Shown piece after piece: positions 31,240 to 38,618 of a stretch of 48,327 nt of DNA; positions within the stretch are counted from its first letter, which is position 1, and each line of letters begins with the position of its first letter. Source of the DNA: an uncultured Pseudohongiella sp. (GTDB taxonomy: Bacteria > Pseudomonadota > Gammaproteobacteria > Pseudomonadales > Pseudohongiellaceae). The stretch covers positions 1-48,327 of the forward strand of contig CACAEJ010000013.1 of NCBI GenBank assembly GCA_902531515.1, given 5' to 3'. A model generated the notes under the pieces. The model searched no databases. It was not told the DNA's origin and saw nothing but the letters and a program-made list of their open reading frames with translations. The translations under genes were made by a program, and so were the position numbers.

Positions 31240-31629
31240 TTATCCAAAATTCAGCACACGGTCTGAATTATCGTAAGCATCGACCAATTGGCCGAGCCCT
31301 GAAAGGTCGGAACTGGGCATAATCGAGCTACAATCGAGTTCAGAATTTTTGGATTCCTTCTCATCGATTATCCCTCGCTTTAATCCTGAAGTTACGCAAA
31401 CAACCGAATCTAAATCGTTCTCTTGAATTAACGTATCCCACTGTTCTTGGATGCTGGTTTCATCCTGTGAGGCAATAGCCAATTTGTTGGCGTTGTACAC
31501 ACCGTCGGAAAAGAAAAATATCCGATAAATTGAGTGACCCTTGGAAATGACAGCGCGAGAAAAATTAAGTGCGCTAATAGCTGCTTCATTAGAGTAGGGG
31601 GAGGCGTATACTACTACTGAAAATTTCAC
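31240..31629 (-). CDS. tusD: Sulfur relay protein TusD/DsrE
   Basis: Sulfur-accepting subunit of TusBCD. The 129 residues show the DsrE fold pattern (FSVVVYASPYSNEAAISALNFSRAV, FFFSDGVYNANK) and a cysteine at 78 in DSVVCVTSGLKRGI, the position of the active Cys78 of E. coli TusD. First gene of tusDCB, about 70 bp after the YccA-like gene, with an intrinsic terminator between them. Confidence 0.92.
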   Translation of the reverse strand: MKFSVVVYASPYSNEAAISALNFSRAVISKGHSIYRIFFFSDGVYNANKLAIASQDETSIQEQWDTLIQENDLDSVVCVTSGLKRGIIDEKESKNSELDCSSIMPSSDLSGLGQLVDAYDNSDRVLNFG

Positions 31630-31649
31630 AGATTTTTATAGGTTGCTAA

Positions 31650-31677
31650 AATTAAAAGCCCCAGATTATCCGGGGCT
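31650..31677 (-). terminator. Intrinsic terminator after the YccA-like gene
   Basis: On the minus strand, arms AGCCCC and GGGGCT (31677-31672 and 31662-31657) enclose a 9-nt loop and are followed by TTTTAATTTT. It lies 24 bp after the YccA-like stop and before tusD, which separates the two transcripts. Confidence 0.75.
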
Positions 31678-31700
31678 CTTTGAAATGTTAGGGCTTCAAC

Positions 31701-32363
31701 TTAATCATCACCTGAGAAAGCCATTAAGAGATGCAATAGACTCATGAAGATATTGTAAATTGAAACGTAAAGCGTAATTGTGGCTAGGATATAATTTCTC
31801 TCTCCCCCATGAATTATCTCACTAGTCTGATAAAGTATAATCGCACTAGAGAAGAACATAAATCCCACCGACATTGCTAATTGCAAAGCGGGCATAGGCC
31901 AGATCAAACTAATGACAATGGCTGCAATGAGCACTAGACATCCCGCAGCTATGAATCCTCTTAAAAACGAAAAATCCTTTTGCGATGCAAGCGCCCAACC
32001 CGATAAACCGAAGAAGATAAACGCAGTGCCACCAAGAGCGGTAAGGACAATTTCGCTACCAGACTGACTTGATAATAAGTATCCAATTAGAGGACCAATG
32101 CCATAACCTATGAAGCCCGTGAAGCCAAAAGTGGTTAGTAAGCCCCATGTACTATTTGCGAGCGCATGAGTGGCAAAAAGCAATCCATATGCTCCTAAGA
32201 GAAATATCCACGGGTTAAGTGGCGCAGCGTTAAAACTTAAAAAGGCTGAAAAAGCGCTAAACGCAAGCGTCATACTCAAAAGTAAATAAGTGTTCTTTAA
32301 GACCTTATTTACCGTAATGGTTGTCTCTTGCGTGCGTGTTAGTTTTACATCTAATTCACTCAT
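31701..32363 (-). CDS. yccA: Bax inhibitor-1 family membrane protein, YccA-like
   Basis: A 220-residue polytopic membrane protein with seven hydrophobic segments and the BI-1 family features NKVLKNTYLLLSMTLAFSA at the start and SIYNIFMSLLHLLMAFSGDD at the end. E. coli YccA is a substrate and modulator of the FtsH membrane protease. Position next to tus genes and tRNA-Ser is as I recall from Pseudomonas. It has its own downstream terminator. Confidence 0.93.
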   Translation of the reverse strand: MSELDVKLTRTQETTITVNKVLKNTYLLLSMTLAFSAFSAFLSFNAAPLNPWIFLLGAYGLLFATHALANSTWGLLTTFGFTGFIGYGIGPLIGYLLSSQSGSEIVLTALGGTAFIFFGLSGWALASQKDFSFLRGFIAAGCLVLIAAIVISLIWPMPALQLAMSVGFMFFSSAIILYQTSEIIHGGERNYILATITLYVSIYNIFMSLLHLLMAFSGDD

Positions 32364-32606
32364 CAGGCGCTCCAGTGTTACTAGGTAGAAACGTGTATAA
32401 AATTTTCTGGGTATTCATATGATTGTTAACGACCAAGAATTACGGGTCTTTAAAACGATAATCTAGGCATACACGGATCAATGGAATAGCATATTTAAGG
32501 TTAATTTAGAATTAATTAACCCGATATTACTCCGTAGATACTTAAAATCAATTTTTTTACTTACTATTTTGAGTTGTTTAAGATAATTCCTGTTACAAAG
32601 CGCCTG

Positions 32607-32635
32607 TTTAATTTGAGCAAATAATTGTGTAAGAT
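32607..32635 (+). promoter_or_regulatory. Possible promoter for tRNA-Ser
   Basis: TTTAAT (32607-32612) and TAAGAT (32630-32635) are separated by 17 bp and placed 11 bp before the mature tRNA 5' end. The -10 is a good sigma-70 match, the -35 moderate. The 32364-32606 stretch upstream holds nothing else I can name. Confidence 0.4.
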
Positions 32636-32646
32636 GCTCCGCTTCC

Positions 32647-32736
32647 GGAGGGGTGGCAGAGCGGTTGAATGCACTGGTCTTGAAAACCAGCGAGGGTGAA
32701 AGTCCTCCGAGAGTTCGAATCTCTCCTCCTCCGCCA
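32647..32736 (+). tRNA. tRNA-Ser (anticodon UGA)
   Basis: A 90-nt class II tRNA. The acceptor GGAGGGG pairs with CTCCTCC (one G-U), followed by G and an encoded CCA. The anticodon stem CTGGT/ACCAG holds loop CTTGAAA with anticodon TGA at 32681-32683. A long variable arm follows, and the T-arm is GAGAG-TTCGAAT-CTCTC. Reads UCA and other UCN codons. Its last 29 bp are repeated at 37613-37641, marking it as the integration site of the adjoining island. Confidence 0.98.
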
Positions 32737-32770
32737 GTATTCATGCGGTCTGTAGAGCAGTTAGGGGATG

Positions 32771-32792
32771 TTTTAGGGCAATTTTAGGGCAA
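32771..32792 (+). repeat. Tandem 11-bp repeats inside the left island end
   Basis: TTTTAGGGCAA occurs twice head to tail (32771-32781 and 32782-32792), 35 bp after the tRNA. The core TAGGGCAAT recurs in tandem near the right end (37470, 37482) in the same orientation. Such paired repeats beside tRNA-integrated elements are typical arm-type integrase binding sites; here that role is inferred. Confidence 0.7.
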
Positions 32793-32926
32793 TCCTGTTT
32801 TAAACATTGATAGATACGTTAGGTTCTAGTATCGAATTATCAGCCCCACCAAACCCTCTATCGAACTCGATAAGCATCCTTTCTTAACACTCTGCGAAAT
32901 AGTCACTAGAAATTCAGAAGTCAGAT

Positions 32927-33289
32927 CTAGTGAAGCTTTTTAACATTAGTATTGCCATGTAAATTTTCTTCCAATAATTCCCGCACGCGGCGGTCGGTTT
33001 CCTCTTTTCTTTCTTGTTTTGCACGAAACATTTCTTGCACAATATTGGTTGCAAAATTGTAGCTGAGAATCTTCAATGAATCGTCAGGTAGACCTTCCAT
33101 AACATCATCTTCTAGCCCGTAAATATGGACTAGGTGCTCACAGCGAAGACCTTCTTGCTTAATTAACAAGTTAGTTATGAATTCGACTAATTCAAGCGTA
33201 CTGTCATAGACCTCGCCTTTGACCAGGTCTCCTGCGTATAAGTCACTAAGCAAGCTAGGTAGTTTTTTTCTTAGATTCTTTGGAGTCAC
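32927..33289 (-). CDS. Island small protein B (paralogue of upstream gene)
   Basis: A 120-residue, helix-rich, charged protein that I do not recognise. It starts at GTG 33289 with AGAGAGGA 7 nt upstream, 1 bp after the stop of the upstream gene. It aligns by eye with that neighbour over about 65 residues: YDSTLELVEFI against YDDLSQIIEFV, then EHLVHIYGLED against EELAIMLGLSN, then GLPDDSLKIL against GMPTSSMQVL. This suggests a tandem duplication. The C-terminal RRVRELLEENLHG tail is unique. There is no signal peptide or membrane segment. A dimer-forming regulator or two-part toxin/antitoxin-like unit is possible, but not shown. Confidence 0.65.
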   Translation of the reverse strand: MTPKNLRKKLPSLLSDLYAGDLVKGEVYDSTLELVEFITNLLIKQEGLRCEHLVHIYGLEDDVMEGLPDDSLKILSYNFATNIVQEMFRAKQERKEETDRRVRELLEENLHGNTNVKKLH

Positions 33290-33290
33290 A

Positions 33291-33602
33291 CTAAAGTCCT
33301 CTCTCGGTATTCTTCTGCGGTATACGTTTTGCTTCGCTTTTGATAAGAGCTGAGCAAATTTGATTACAAGCAGTCCACACTAAAACTTGCATGCTGCTTG
33401 TCGGCATCCCATTAAATAGTTGGTTAGAGAGGCCTAGCATGATTGCCAACTCCTCAATTGAGTAGCCGCAAGCTATACCTTGGCTACAAACAAATTCAAT
33501 GATTTGAGAAAGGTCGTCGTAGAGCTCAGCAGTTTCCGAATATGAATTAGTTTTAAGCCCAATTAGAATTTCCGTAAGAGGCTGTGTAAATTGTTTTTGC
33601 AT
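33291..33602 (-). CDS. Island small protein A (paralogue of downstream gene)
   Basis: A 103-residue protein of unknown family. ATG 33602 (MQKQFTQPLTEILIG) is preceded by AAGG at the right distance and is chosen over the longer frame from 33668. The core matches the downstream gene product in pattern (IIEFV... YSIEELAIMLGLSNQLFNGMPTSSMQVL). The EEL-IMLGLS segment resembles a helix-turn-helix style helix pair, but is too short to assert DNA binding. Together the two genes form a minus-strand operon, divergent from the 33798 gene, and the intergenic region holds an inverted repeat. Confidence 0.65.
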   Translation of the reverse strand: MQKQFTQPLTEILIGLKTNSYSETAELYDDLSQIIEFVCSQGIACGYSIEELAIMLGLSNQLFNGMPTSSMQVLVWTACNQICSALIKSEAKRIPQKNTERGL

Positions 33603-33651
33603 GATAAACACCTTAAGTCGATTTGATCTCGCATTTATATAACATACTAAT

Positions 33652-33697
33652 CTGATAAGCTGTCCCATCCCTGAATTAAAATAATTATATTTATCAG
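33652..33697. repeat. Inverted repeat in divergent island promoter region
   Basis: CTGATAA (33652-33658) and TTATCAG (33691-33697) form a spaced inverted repeat between the two divergent island transcription units. It could be an operator for both. No protein binding is demonstrated. Confidence 0.35.
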
Positions 33698-33797
33698 TAG
33701 GTTAAATAAACAATCTTCGGACTTTTGTCTCACCAATTTAATTTACAGATCTTGTTTGATAGGATCTTTAGAAAATCAAGAGTTTGAGGACAATCAA

Positions 33798-34517
33798 GTG
33801 CACCAATCTGTCGAAGACTGGATAGACAATTGGGTCCAGACATTTTCGGAATCAATGGGTGTTTTTACTCCTACTTTAGAACGCTTTTCAAATGTCGAGA
33901 ATCCAAATTCAGAAATCTTGATTAGGCATTCAAGTTACATACTAAAAATATGTTCTGACTGCGCGATCAGTCGCCAGCTTACACAAAATGTTATTCATGA
34001 ATTTAATCGATTGCCTAATGTTGACGAACGGATAGAGTTGATAAAACCTATTTTTAGAGTGATGGCGCAAACATCATTTCTATTTGACCGGCCCCCATTA
34101 CTAGACTCTGACTTCTTTAATGAAAACGTAAATAATTCTGCTGGCTTATTAAAGGTATACCTACCAGGATCTAGCAATATTCATCTTTGCCACTACACTA
34201 TTCCGCGGGGGAAAAGTGGCTCTCTAACCATTCGGCAATGCTTAGATAAACATATGCCTGAAATTACTGATAAAATTCTACCAAGAATGGTTGAAGAAGG
34301 CTTAAGTAAAACAACAAAAAAACTTAATGTTTCTGACTTAGCAGCAAGAATAGAAAAAGAGATAGTAATAAAAAATAAATATCCTTATGAAATTAATAAA
34401 GAAAGTATCCGAAAACTTATTTATCGCGATCATAAACACTTCCTTCATCCCCTCAGACGGTTTTACGATCTTTCGGTGTCACTCCACAAAGTGAAACACA
34501 AGCTTGATGGGAATTGA
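33798..34517 (+). CDS. Island protein of unknown function (239 aa)
   Basis: I do not recognise this protein. The start is set at GTG 33798 because GAGGA ends 7 nt before it; the frame is open back to TTG 33756, which lacks such a site. The first half is acidic with Trp-rich VEDWIDNWVQTF. The second half becomes strongly basic (GLSKTTKKLNVSDLAARIEKEIVIKNKYPY; IYRDHKHFLHPLRRF), which could contact nucleic acid. No membrane segments or cysteine clusters. First of three plus-strand island genes; 125 bp separate it from the next. Confidence 0.65.
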   Translation: MHQSVEDWIDNWVQTFSESMGVFTPTLERFSNVENPNSEILIRHSSYILKICSDCAISRQLTQNVIHEFNRLPNVDERIELIKPIFRVMAQTSFLFDRPPLLDSDFFNENVNNSAGLLKVYLPGSSNIHLCHYTIPRGKSGSLTIRQCLDKHMPEITDKILPRMVEEGLSKTTKKLNVSDLAARIEKEIVIKNKYPYEINKESIRKLIYRDHKHFLHPLRRFYDLSVSLHKVKHKLDGN

Positions 34518-34642
34518 GACAACATTTTTGGTTGAAATATTTAAGTATCTGAATTTTAGAGAAAAGATAATTATAGTTTGGGACAGCTTGGCTCTGAGAT
34601 TTCTGTTTATATAAAGCAACGTTTTTAAACGGAAATCGAAAT

Positions 34643-35290
34643 ATGAAAAATATTCAAAGCAACCTCGAAGTTCAGTCATTAATAAGACATATAAAAAAGT
34701 CTAATAGCCTTGAACTTAGCGAAATTACTGAGATGGTAATCTTGGAATGGGAGTCTTTACCACTGGCTGTTTATTTTACCCTTAAACAACGATTCTTAAA
34801 CGGTACTTATATACCTGAACAATTAGCAGCGCAGCTTATAGTTAAATCCATGTCGAAAACTCTTTATGAAAGTATGCATTTCTCGGGAGTTGATGCGCAG
34901 TTAACGCTTTTTAAAGGAGGTGTGCCAGACCATTCTATCGAAAAAAATCTTTCGGAGAAGGTGTCTAGCGACATTCGTGCAGAGCACTATGGAAGTAATG
35001 AGCTAATCCTAGACGCACTGAAGCATTATGGGTCGACGGCATGTTTGAGTGTGCTTACAGTTTTGGAGTATGACACTAAAATTTCAAATCAAGTAGATAG
35101 AATCAATCTTGAGATTGTTGATGCTAATAATCTTACCCTCCTAAATCGACATAATCTTGATCATTACGCCAAAAGAATAACATCTAAGTTAAATCTGAAG
35201 CTTGGTAGTTTGTTGTCTGAGGCAATCCTGGAAATTCAAAATCGAGGAGACAGTTGGAGCGAAAATGTGAGAGATTGGAAAACCATTTAA
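34643..35290 (+). CDS. Island protein of unknown function (215 aa)
   Basis: Soluble, mostly helical 215-residue protein with no family I can name. Features: N-terminal LEVQSLIRHIKKSNSLELSEITEMVI, central FKGGVPDHSIEKNLSEKVSS and C-terminal LDHYAKRITSKLNLKLGSLLSEAILEIQ. ATG 34643 has no clear Shine-Dalgarno; a CGTTTTTAAACG near-palindrome (34620-34631) sits just before it. It lies between the other orphan gene and the GHKL ATPase gene, all on the plus strand. Confidence 0.65.
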   Translation: MKNIQSNLEVQSLIRHIKKSNSLELSEITEMVILEWESLPLAVYFTLKQRFLNGTYIPEQLAAQLIVKSMSKTLYESMHFSGVDAQLTLFKGGVPDHSIEKNLSEKVSSDIRAEHYGSNELILDALKHYGSTACLSVLTVLEYDTKISNQVDRINLEIVDANNLTLLNRHNLDHYAKRITSKLNLKLGSLLSEAILEIQNRGDSWSENVRDWKTI

Positions 35291-35633
35291 CTGTCTAATG
35301 AAAAATGGATAGCCACAGTAAAGTTCGTTTGAAGGTACTGATGAGTTACCTATCTAACATTGAGTGCAATAATACGACGAGAAATTAAAACGATTTTGGC
35401 GCTTGGGTTTCCCCACAAATCAGAGTAATCTAAGTAAAGCTGACGAAAGCCTTGGTTTTTACCCACGCGATCGTTAGCTCCAATAAATCCACGGCTTTAG
35501 CCCTTGATAACGGAGAAAATCTTATGACTAATAACACTTCCTAATAAATACCTTTTAGCATCGTTTTATCCACCTTAATTTAAGGTTAAGGCTTATTTTT
35601 TAAATATTTTAGTAATTACTAAAAGGTACTGAC
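35291..35633 (+). promoter_or_regulatory. Structured leader upstream of GHKL ATPase gene
   Basis: This 343-bp gap has no long frame. It contains arms AAAGCCTTGG (35446-35455) and CCACGGCTTT (35489-35498), pairing at 9 of 10 positions around a 33-nt loop. A six-codon frame starts at ATG 35524 with GGAG 8 nt upstream. Two palindromes follow: ACCTTAA-T-TTAAGGT (35572-35586) and TTTTAGTAATTACTAAAA (35607-35624). The last overlaps the AAAAGG ribosome site of the next gene. This suggests tight control or a small RNA; function is inferred. Confidence 0.4.
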
Positions 35634-37442
35634 ATGTCTTCGAATTTAATTGAAACAAAAGTCGATTCTGCGGGTTTAACACAGTTAATACAAAAACTTG
35701 GTCGAGACTGCACTCCAAACCAATTTGTTAGAGAATTTATTCAGAATGGTATTGAGGCGGTCCAACGGACAAATACAAATGGGAACGTGCTGGTAGACGT
35801 AAATTGGGATATTTGGGATAAAAGTGAAGTTTACAAAATATGCTTCATTGACAATGGTGATGGTATGACACCAGATGAAATGTTAAAACATCTGAATAAT
35901 CTATCATCAAGTGGTGCAACCAATGTATTTGAGAATTATGGAGTAGGCGCAAAAATTGCTGCTCTCACAAGAAACCATTTTGGGATATTGTACGAGTCTT
36001 GGAAAGAAGGTACCGGATACCGTGTTTTCATGCACTATGACCAGAATGAGGGAAAGTATGGTGTTAGACAGCTGTCCCATCCTGCGACTGGAGAGCTTTC
36101 ATATTTCCTGCCCCTGAATGATGAAGAAAAACCTGACATCATAGATGCGCATGGAACGCGAGTTACTCTTTTGGGGATGGATAAAAATGAAGAAACAATG
36201 TTACCTCCAGCAACACAGAAAGGTGGACGAGAAAATTGGCTATCGTACTACGTGAACGCGCGGTACTTTACCGTCCCGCCTGAAGTGGAAATTGAAGTTC
36301 GGACAGGTTATTACCGAGATCGTGCTAATTCTCGACATAACTATAATCGTAAAATTATTGGACAAAAATCTACGCTGGAGAAAAATACCCAGACATCAGG
36401 TGAAATGCGTCTCTCAGATGCAATAGTCCGTTGGTACATACTTAATCCTGATAGACAACCACATGGTAGGGAACTACTGTCGGGCCACACTGGTTGCATA
36501 AATCAGAATGAGTTATTTGATATAGGAGAGGGTCGCGCGAGTAAGGCGCCCCAGTTTGGCATTTACATAGGCAAAGAAAATGTTGTGTTGTACGTGGAAC
36601 CTTCGCCCAGTAAGTTTATTCAAAATACGTCACGGACAGGGTTAGTAGAAAAAGATGGTAGTCCATTACCATGGGCAAGATGGGAAGATGAGTTTCGAGA
36701 TGTAATGCCCAAAGAGATCGATGAATACATCAAGCAAAAAATGGGAGAAGTATCCACTGACTCGCATGAAGAAAAGATTAGAGACCGTCTAAAGTCAATC
36801 GCGCACTTCTTCAAAATTAGCCGCTATAGAGCCGCAAGTGCCGGCAAAATACTGGGAGATCCCGCTTCTGAAGTTTTGAGTAGTACGGGTCATGCGGCTG
36901 ATGACGGAAAAGGGAATCAAAATAGCAAAAGAAAAAAGGGCGCATTACCTGGTGATTTTGAGGAGTTATTGATGAGCGGCGTGAGTGACAAAGGCATTGC
37001 CGCAGAACCCGTAAATCCAGATCAATTTCCAAGCTTAACCTGGGTGTCGTTGGAAGATGGAAGCAGGAGCCAAGGAGAGATAGAAGATAGAGCCGCGCAA
37101 TTCTTGGTAAAAGATAATCGAATACTAGCCAATGCAGACTTTCAAGGCTTCAAGGACATAATAGAACACTTCTGTGGGATCCATTCCGGAATTGATGGTG
37201 TTGAAGTAATTATTAAGGATGTCGTTCAAGAAGTTTTTGAGCAGCAGTTGATTGAATCTGTTACAGGAACACTCTCCCTAAAAAATCGTCCACGATGGAA
37301 GCCTGAAGAGTTTGAAAAGGCAATTTCCGAGGAGGCTCTTACCTCAGTGGTAATGCCAAGATATTTTCTGTTAAACCACATTAAAAGGCAGCTCGGAAAT
37401 CACTTTAAAAATATCAAGGTTCCTAATGAGGGGTCGGTCTAG
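35634..37442 (+). CDS. GHKL-type ATPase of the island (602 aa)
   Basis: The N-terminal 110 residues carry a full Bergerat ATP site: N-box FVREFIQNGIEA (Glu34, Asn38), G1 box DNGDGM (73-78) and G2 box NYGVGAKIAA (101-110), as in Hsp90, MutL, gyrase and MORC proteins. There is no histidine-kinase dimerisation motif, so it is not an obvious sensor kinase. Residues 190-370 resemble the transducer-like part. The remainder (about 400-602), with a basic low-complexity stretch near 425-440, is unrecognised. ATG 35634 follows AAGG at 7 nt. Several phage-defence genes contain GHKL ATPases, so a defence role is a reasonable guess given the island. Confidence 0.85.
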   Translation: MSSNLIETKVDSAGLTQLIQKLGRDCTPNQFVREFIQNGIEAVQRTNTNGNVLVDVNWDIWDKSEVYKICFIDNGDGMTPDEMLKHLNNLSSSGATNVFENYGVGAKIAALTRNHFGILYESWKEGTGYRVFMHYDQNEGKYGVRQLSHPATGELSYFLPLNDEEKPDIIDAHGTRVTLLGMDKNEETMLPPATQKGGRENWLSYYVNARYFTVPPEVEIEVRTGYYRDRANSRHNYNRKIIGQKSTLEKNTQTSGEMRLSDAIVRWYILNPDRQPHGRELLSGHTGCINQNELFDIGEGRASKAPQFGIYIGKENVVLYVEPSPSKFIQNTSRTGLVEKDGSPLPWARWEDEFRDVMPKEIDEYIKQKMGEVSTDSHEEKIRDRLKSIAHFFKISRYRAASAGKILGDPASEVLSSTGHAADDGKGNQNSKRKKGALPGDFEELLMSGVSDKGIAAEPVNPDQFPSLTWVSLEDGSRSQGEIEDRAAQFLVKDNRILANADFQGFKDIIEHFCGIHSGIDGVEVIIKDVVQEVFEQQLIESVTGTLSLKNRPRWKPEEFEKAISEEALTSVVMPRYFLLNHIKRQLGNHFKNIKVPNEGSV

Positions 37443-37469
37443 GGAAGCTCCTCGGCCAGCAGATAAAAA

Positions 37470-37491
37470 TAGGGCAATTCTTAGGGCAATT
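37470..37491 (+). repeat. TAGGGCAATT tandem repeats at right island end
   Basis: TAGGGCAATT at 37470-37479 and again at 37482-37491 (12-bp period), the same orientation and core as the pair next to the tRNA. Putative integrase arm sites. Confidence 0.65.
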
Positions 37492-37514
37492 GTCTATATA
37501 TATCACTGACATGC

Positions 37515-37602
37515 TTATGGCACGTTATGGCACATTAATAAGTAAAAGATATATTTTTCATCAACTTACGAATGTTCTCCAACGTGCCAAAAAGTGCCAT
37601 AA
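37515..37602. repeat. Paired inverted TTATGGCAC repeats near attR
   Basis: TTATGGCAC occurs at 37515 and 37525 (10-bp period). The reverse complement occurs as GTGCCA at 37584 and GTGCCATAA at 37594, again with a 10-bp period. The four sites frame 50 bp just left of the attR copy and look like recombinase or excisionase sites on phased helix faces. No matching set occurs near the tRNA end. Confidence 0.6.
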
Positions 37603-37612
37603 ATGGGTATTG

Positions 37613-37641
37613 CGAGAGTTCGAATCTCTCCTCCTCCGCCA
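37613..37641 (+). repeat. attR: 29-bp copy of the tRNA-Ser 3' end
   Basis: Exact copy of 32708-32736, covering the T-arm, 3' acceptor strand and CCA. It lacks the 5' two thirds, so it is not a tRNA gene. Flanking sequence after the CCA is partly similar at the two ends (about 12 of 19 bases), which may reflect a longer, diverged att core. Confidence 0.88.
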
Positions 37642-37693
37642 CTATTTACGGAGTCTCTACGTTACAGTAGGTGTCAGCCAGATCAAAATCAGT

Positions 37694-38539
37694 TCAATCA
37701 CCTAACTTTAGATTCCAGTCTCGTATCGTTTGTATCGATTCATATGCAGTCCAGTCGAATTTGAGAGGGGTAACTGTGATATATCCTTGTTGATATGCGA
37801 AAGTATCAGTGTTTTCGTTTTCACTAATCTGCAACGAAATGCTGCGTTCATAGACTTGTTCGTTATTACTTTGACTTACCAACTCATATTCTTGCGTACC
37901 TAAATAAGAGTCCCCCATTGGACGAATTGCGATACCTTTATGCTCACCTGCTGGTATGTTGACTGAAATGACTGTTCCTTCTTGGATTGGTTCAGCTAAA
38001 TAGCGCGGTACTAGCTGGGTTATAAATTCGATAGAATCAGCCGTATCGACGCCAGTAATCTCTTGGGAAACTGCTATAGCCTGCACCCCCTGAAAGACAG
38101 CTTCCATAGCAGCTCCAACGGTTCCGGAAAGATGTGATATGTCCCCAACGTTCGCTCCGCGATTAATTCCTGACACAACTAGATCAAAACTCTGAGTTTT
38201 ACCTACCTCTTTCAAACCGAAGCGAACCGCATCAGCGGGCCGGCCGCTTACAGAATATGCCTCTGTTACTCCCTCTATTTTTACTTTCCTAACCGCTAGC
38301 GGAGCACCAATACTAGAGTGACTGCTTCCCGATTGATTCTCACTAGGAGCGGATACTACAACTTCAATATTAGAAAGCTTACTTAAGGCCTGAGCTAAAG
38401 AAATTAAGAGAGGCGATTCAATACCGTCATCATTTGTTACTAAAATTCGAAAATTCTGTGCAGTAGATAGGTTTGCGAATAAAAAGCAGGAAGCCGTGAT
38501 AAAAAGCTTCAGAAGATTTTTGAGATTAAAATTTGTCAT
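37694..38539 (-). CDS. surE: SurE-family 5'/3'-nucleotidase with signal peptide
   Basis: Metal-dependent phosphatase acting on nucleoside monophosphates. Motifs: ILVTNDDGIESPLL with the metal-binding Asp pair, SAPSENQSGSSHS, SGRPADAVRFGL, VVSGINRGANVG and SGTVGAAMEA. Before this core sits a clear signal peptide (LLKLFITASCFLFANLSTAQ), whereas E. coli SurE is cytoplasmic. It is therefore probably periplasmic. The gene is divergent from a secreted e(P4)-type phosphatase, pointing to extracellular nucleotide use. Its C-terminal end is 52 bp from the island attR. Confidence 0.93.
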   Translation of the reverse strand: MTNFNLKNLLKLFITASCFLFANLSTAQNFRILVTNDDGIESPLLISLAQALSKLSNIEVVVSAPSENQSGSSHSSIGAPLAVRKVKIEGVTEAYSVSGRPADAVRFGLKEVGKTQSFDLVVSGINRGANVGDISHLSGTVGAAMEAVFQGVQAIAVSQEITGVDTADSIEFITQLVPRYLAEPIQEGTVISVNIPAGEHKGIAIRPMGDSYLGTQEYELVSQSNNEQVYERSISLQISENENTDTFAYQQGYITVTPLKFDWTAYESIQTIRDWNLKLGD

Positions 38540-38618
38540 AGTTGTGTTGTATATTGTTATTAGTTAAATATGTTAGCTCTTAGGCATGATTTGGAAACTA
38601 GAATACGAAGGTAAAGAT

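Larger units (their letters stand above)
32708..37641. mobile_element. tRNA-Ser genomic island, no integrase
   Basis: A 29-bp exact direct repeat, the 3' end of tRNA-Ser from CGAGAGTTCGAATC to the CCA, occurs at 32708-32736 and 37613-37641, as left by tyrosine-integrase insertion into a tRNA gene. The excised circle would be 4905 bp. TAGGGCAAT tandem repeats lie just inside both ends, resembling integrase arm sites. Five genes are inside, none a recombinase: two small minus-strand paralogues, then three plus-strand genes ending in a GHKL ATPase. It would therefore need an integrase in trans, or has lost its own. Confidence 0.88.

Noticed and set aside
32478..32744. 88-residue minus-strand frame with GGGGEIRTLGGLSP
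   Set aside because: It is antisense to tRNA-Ser; this translation is a well-known artefact of tRNA-Ser genes.
37613..37641. Second tRNA-Ser
   Set aside because: Only the last 29 bp are present; the D-arm, anticodon arm and 5' acceptor strand are missing, so it is an att copy.
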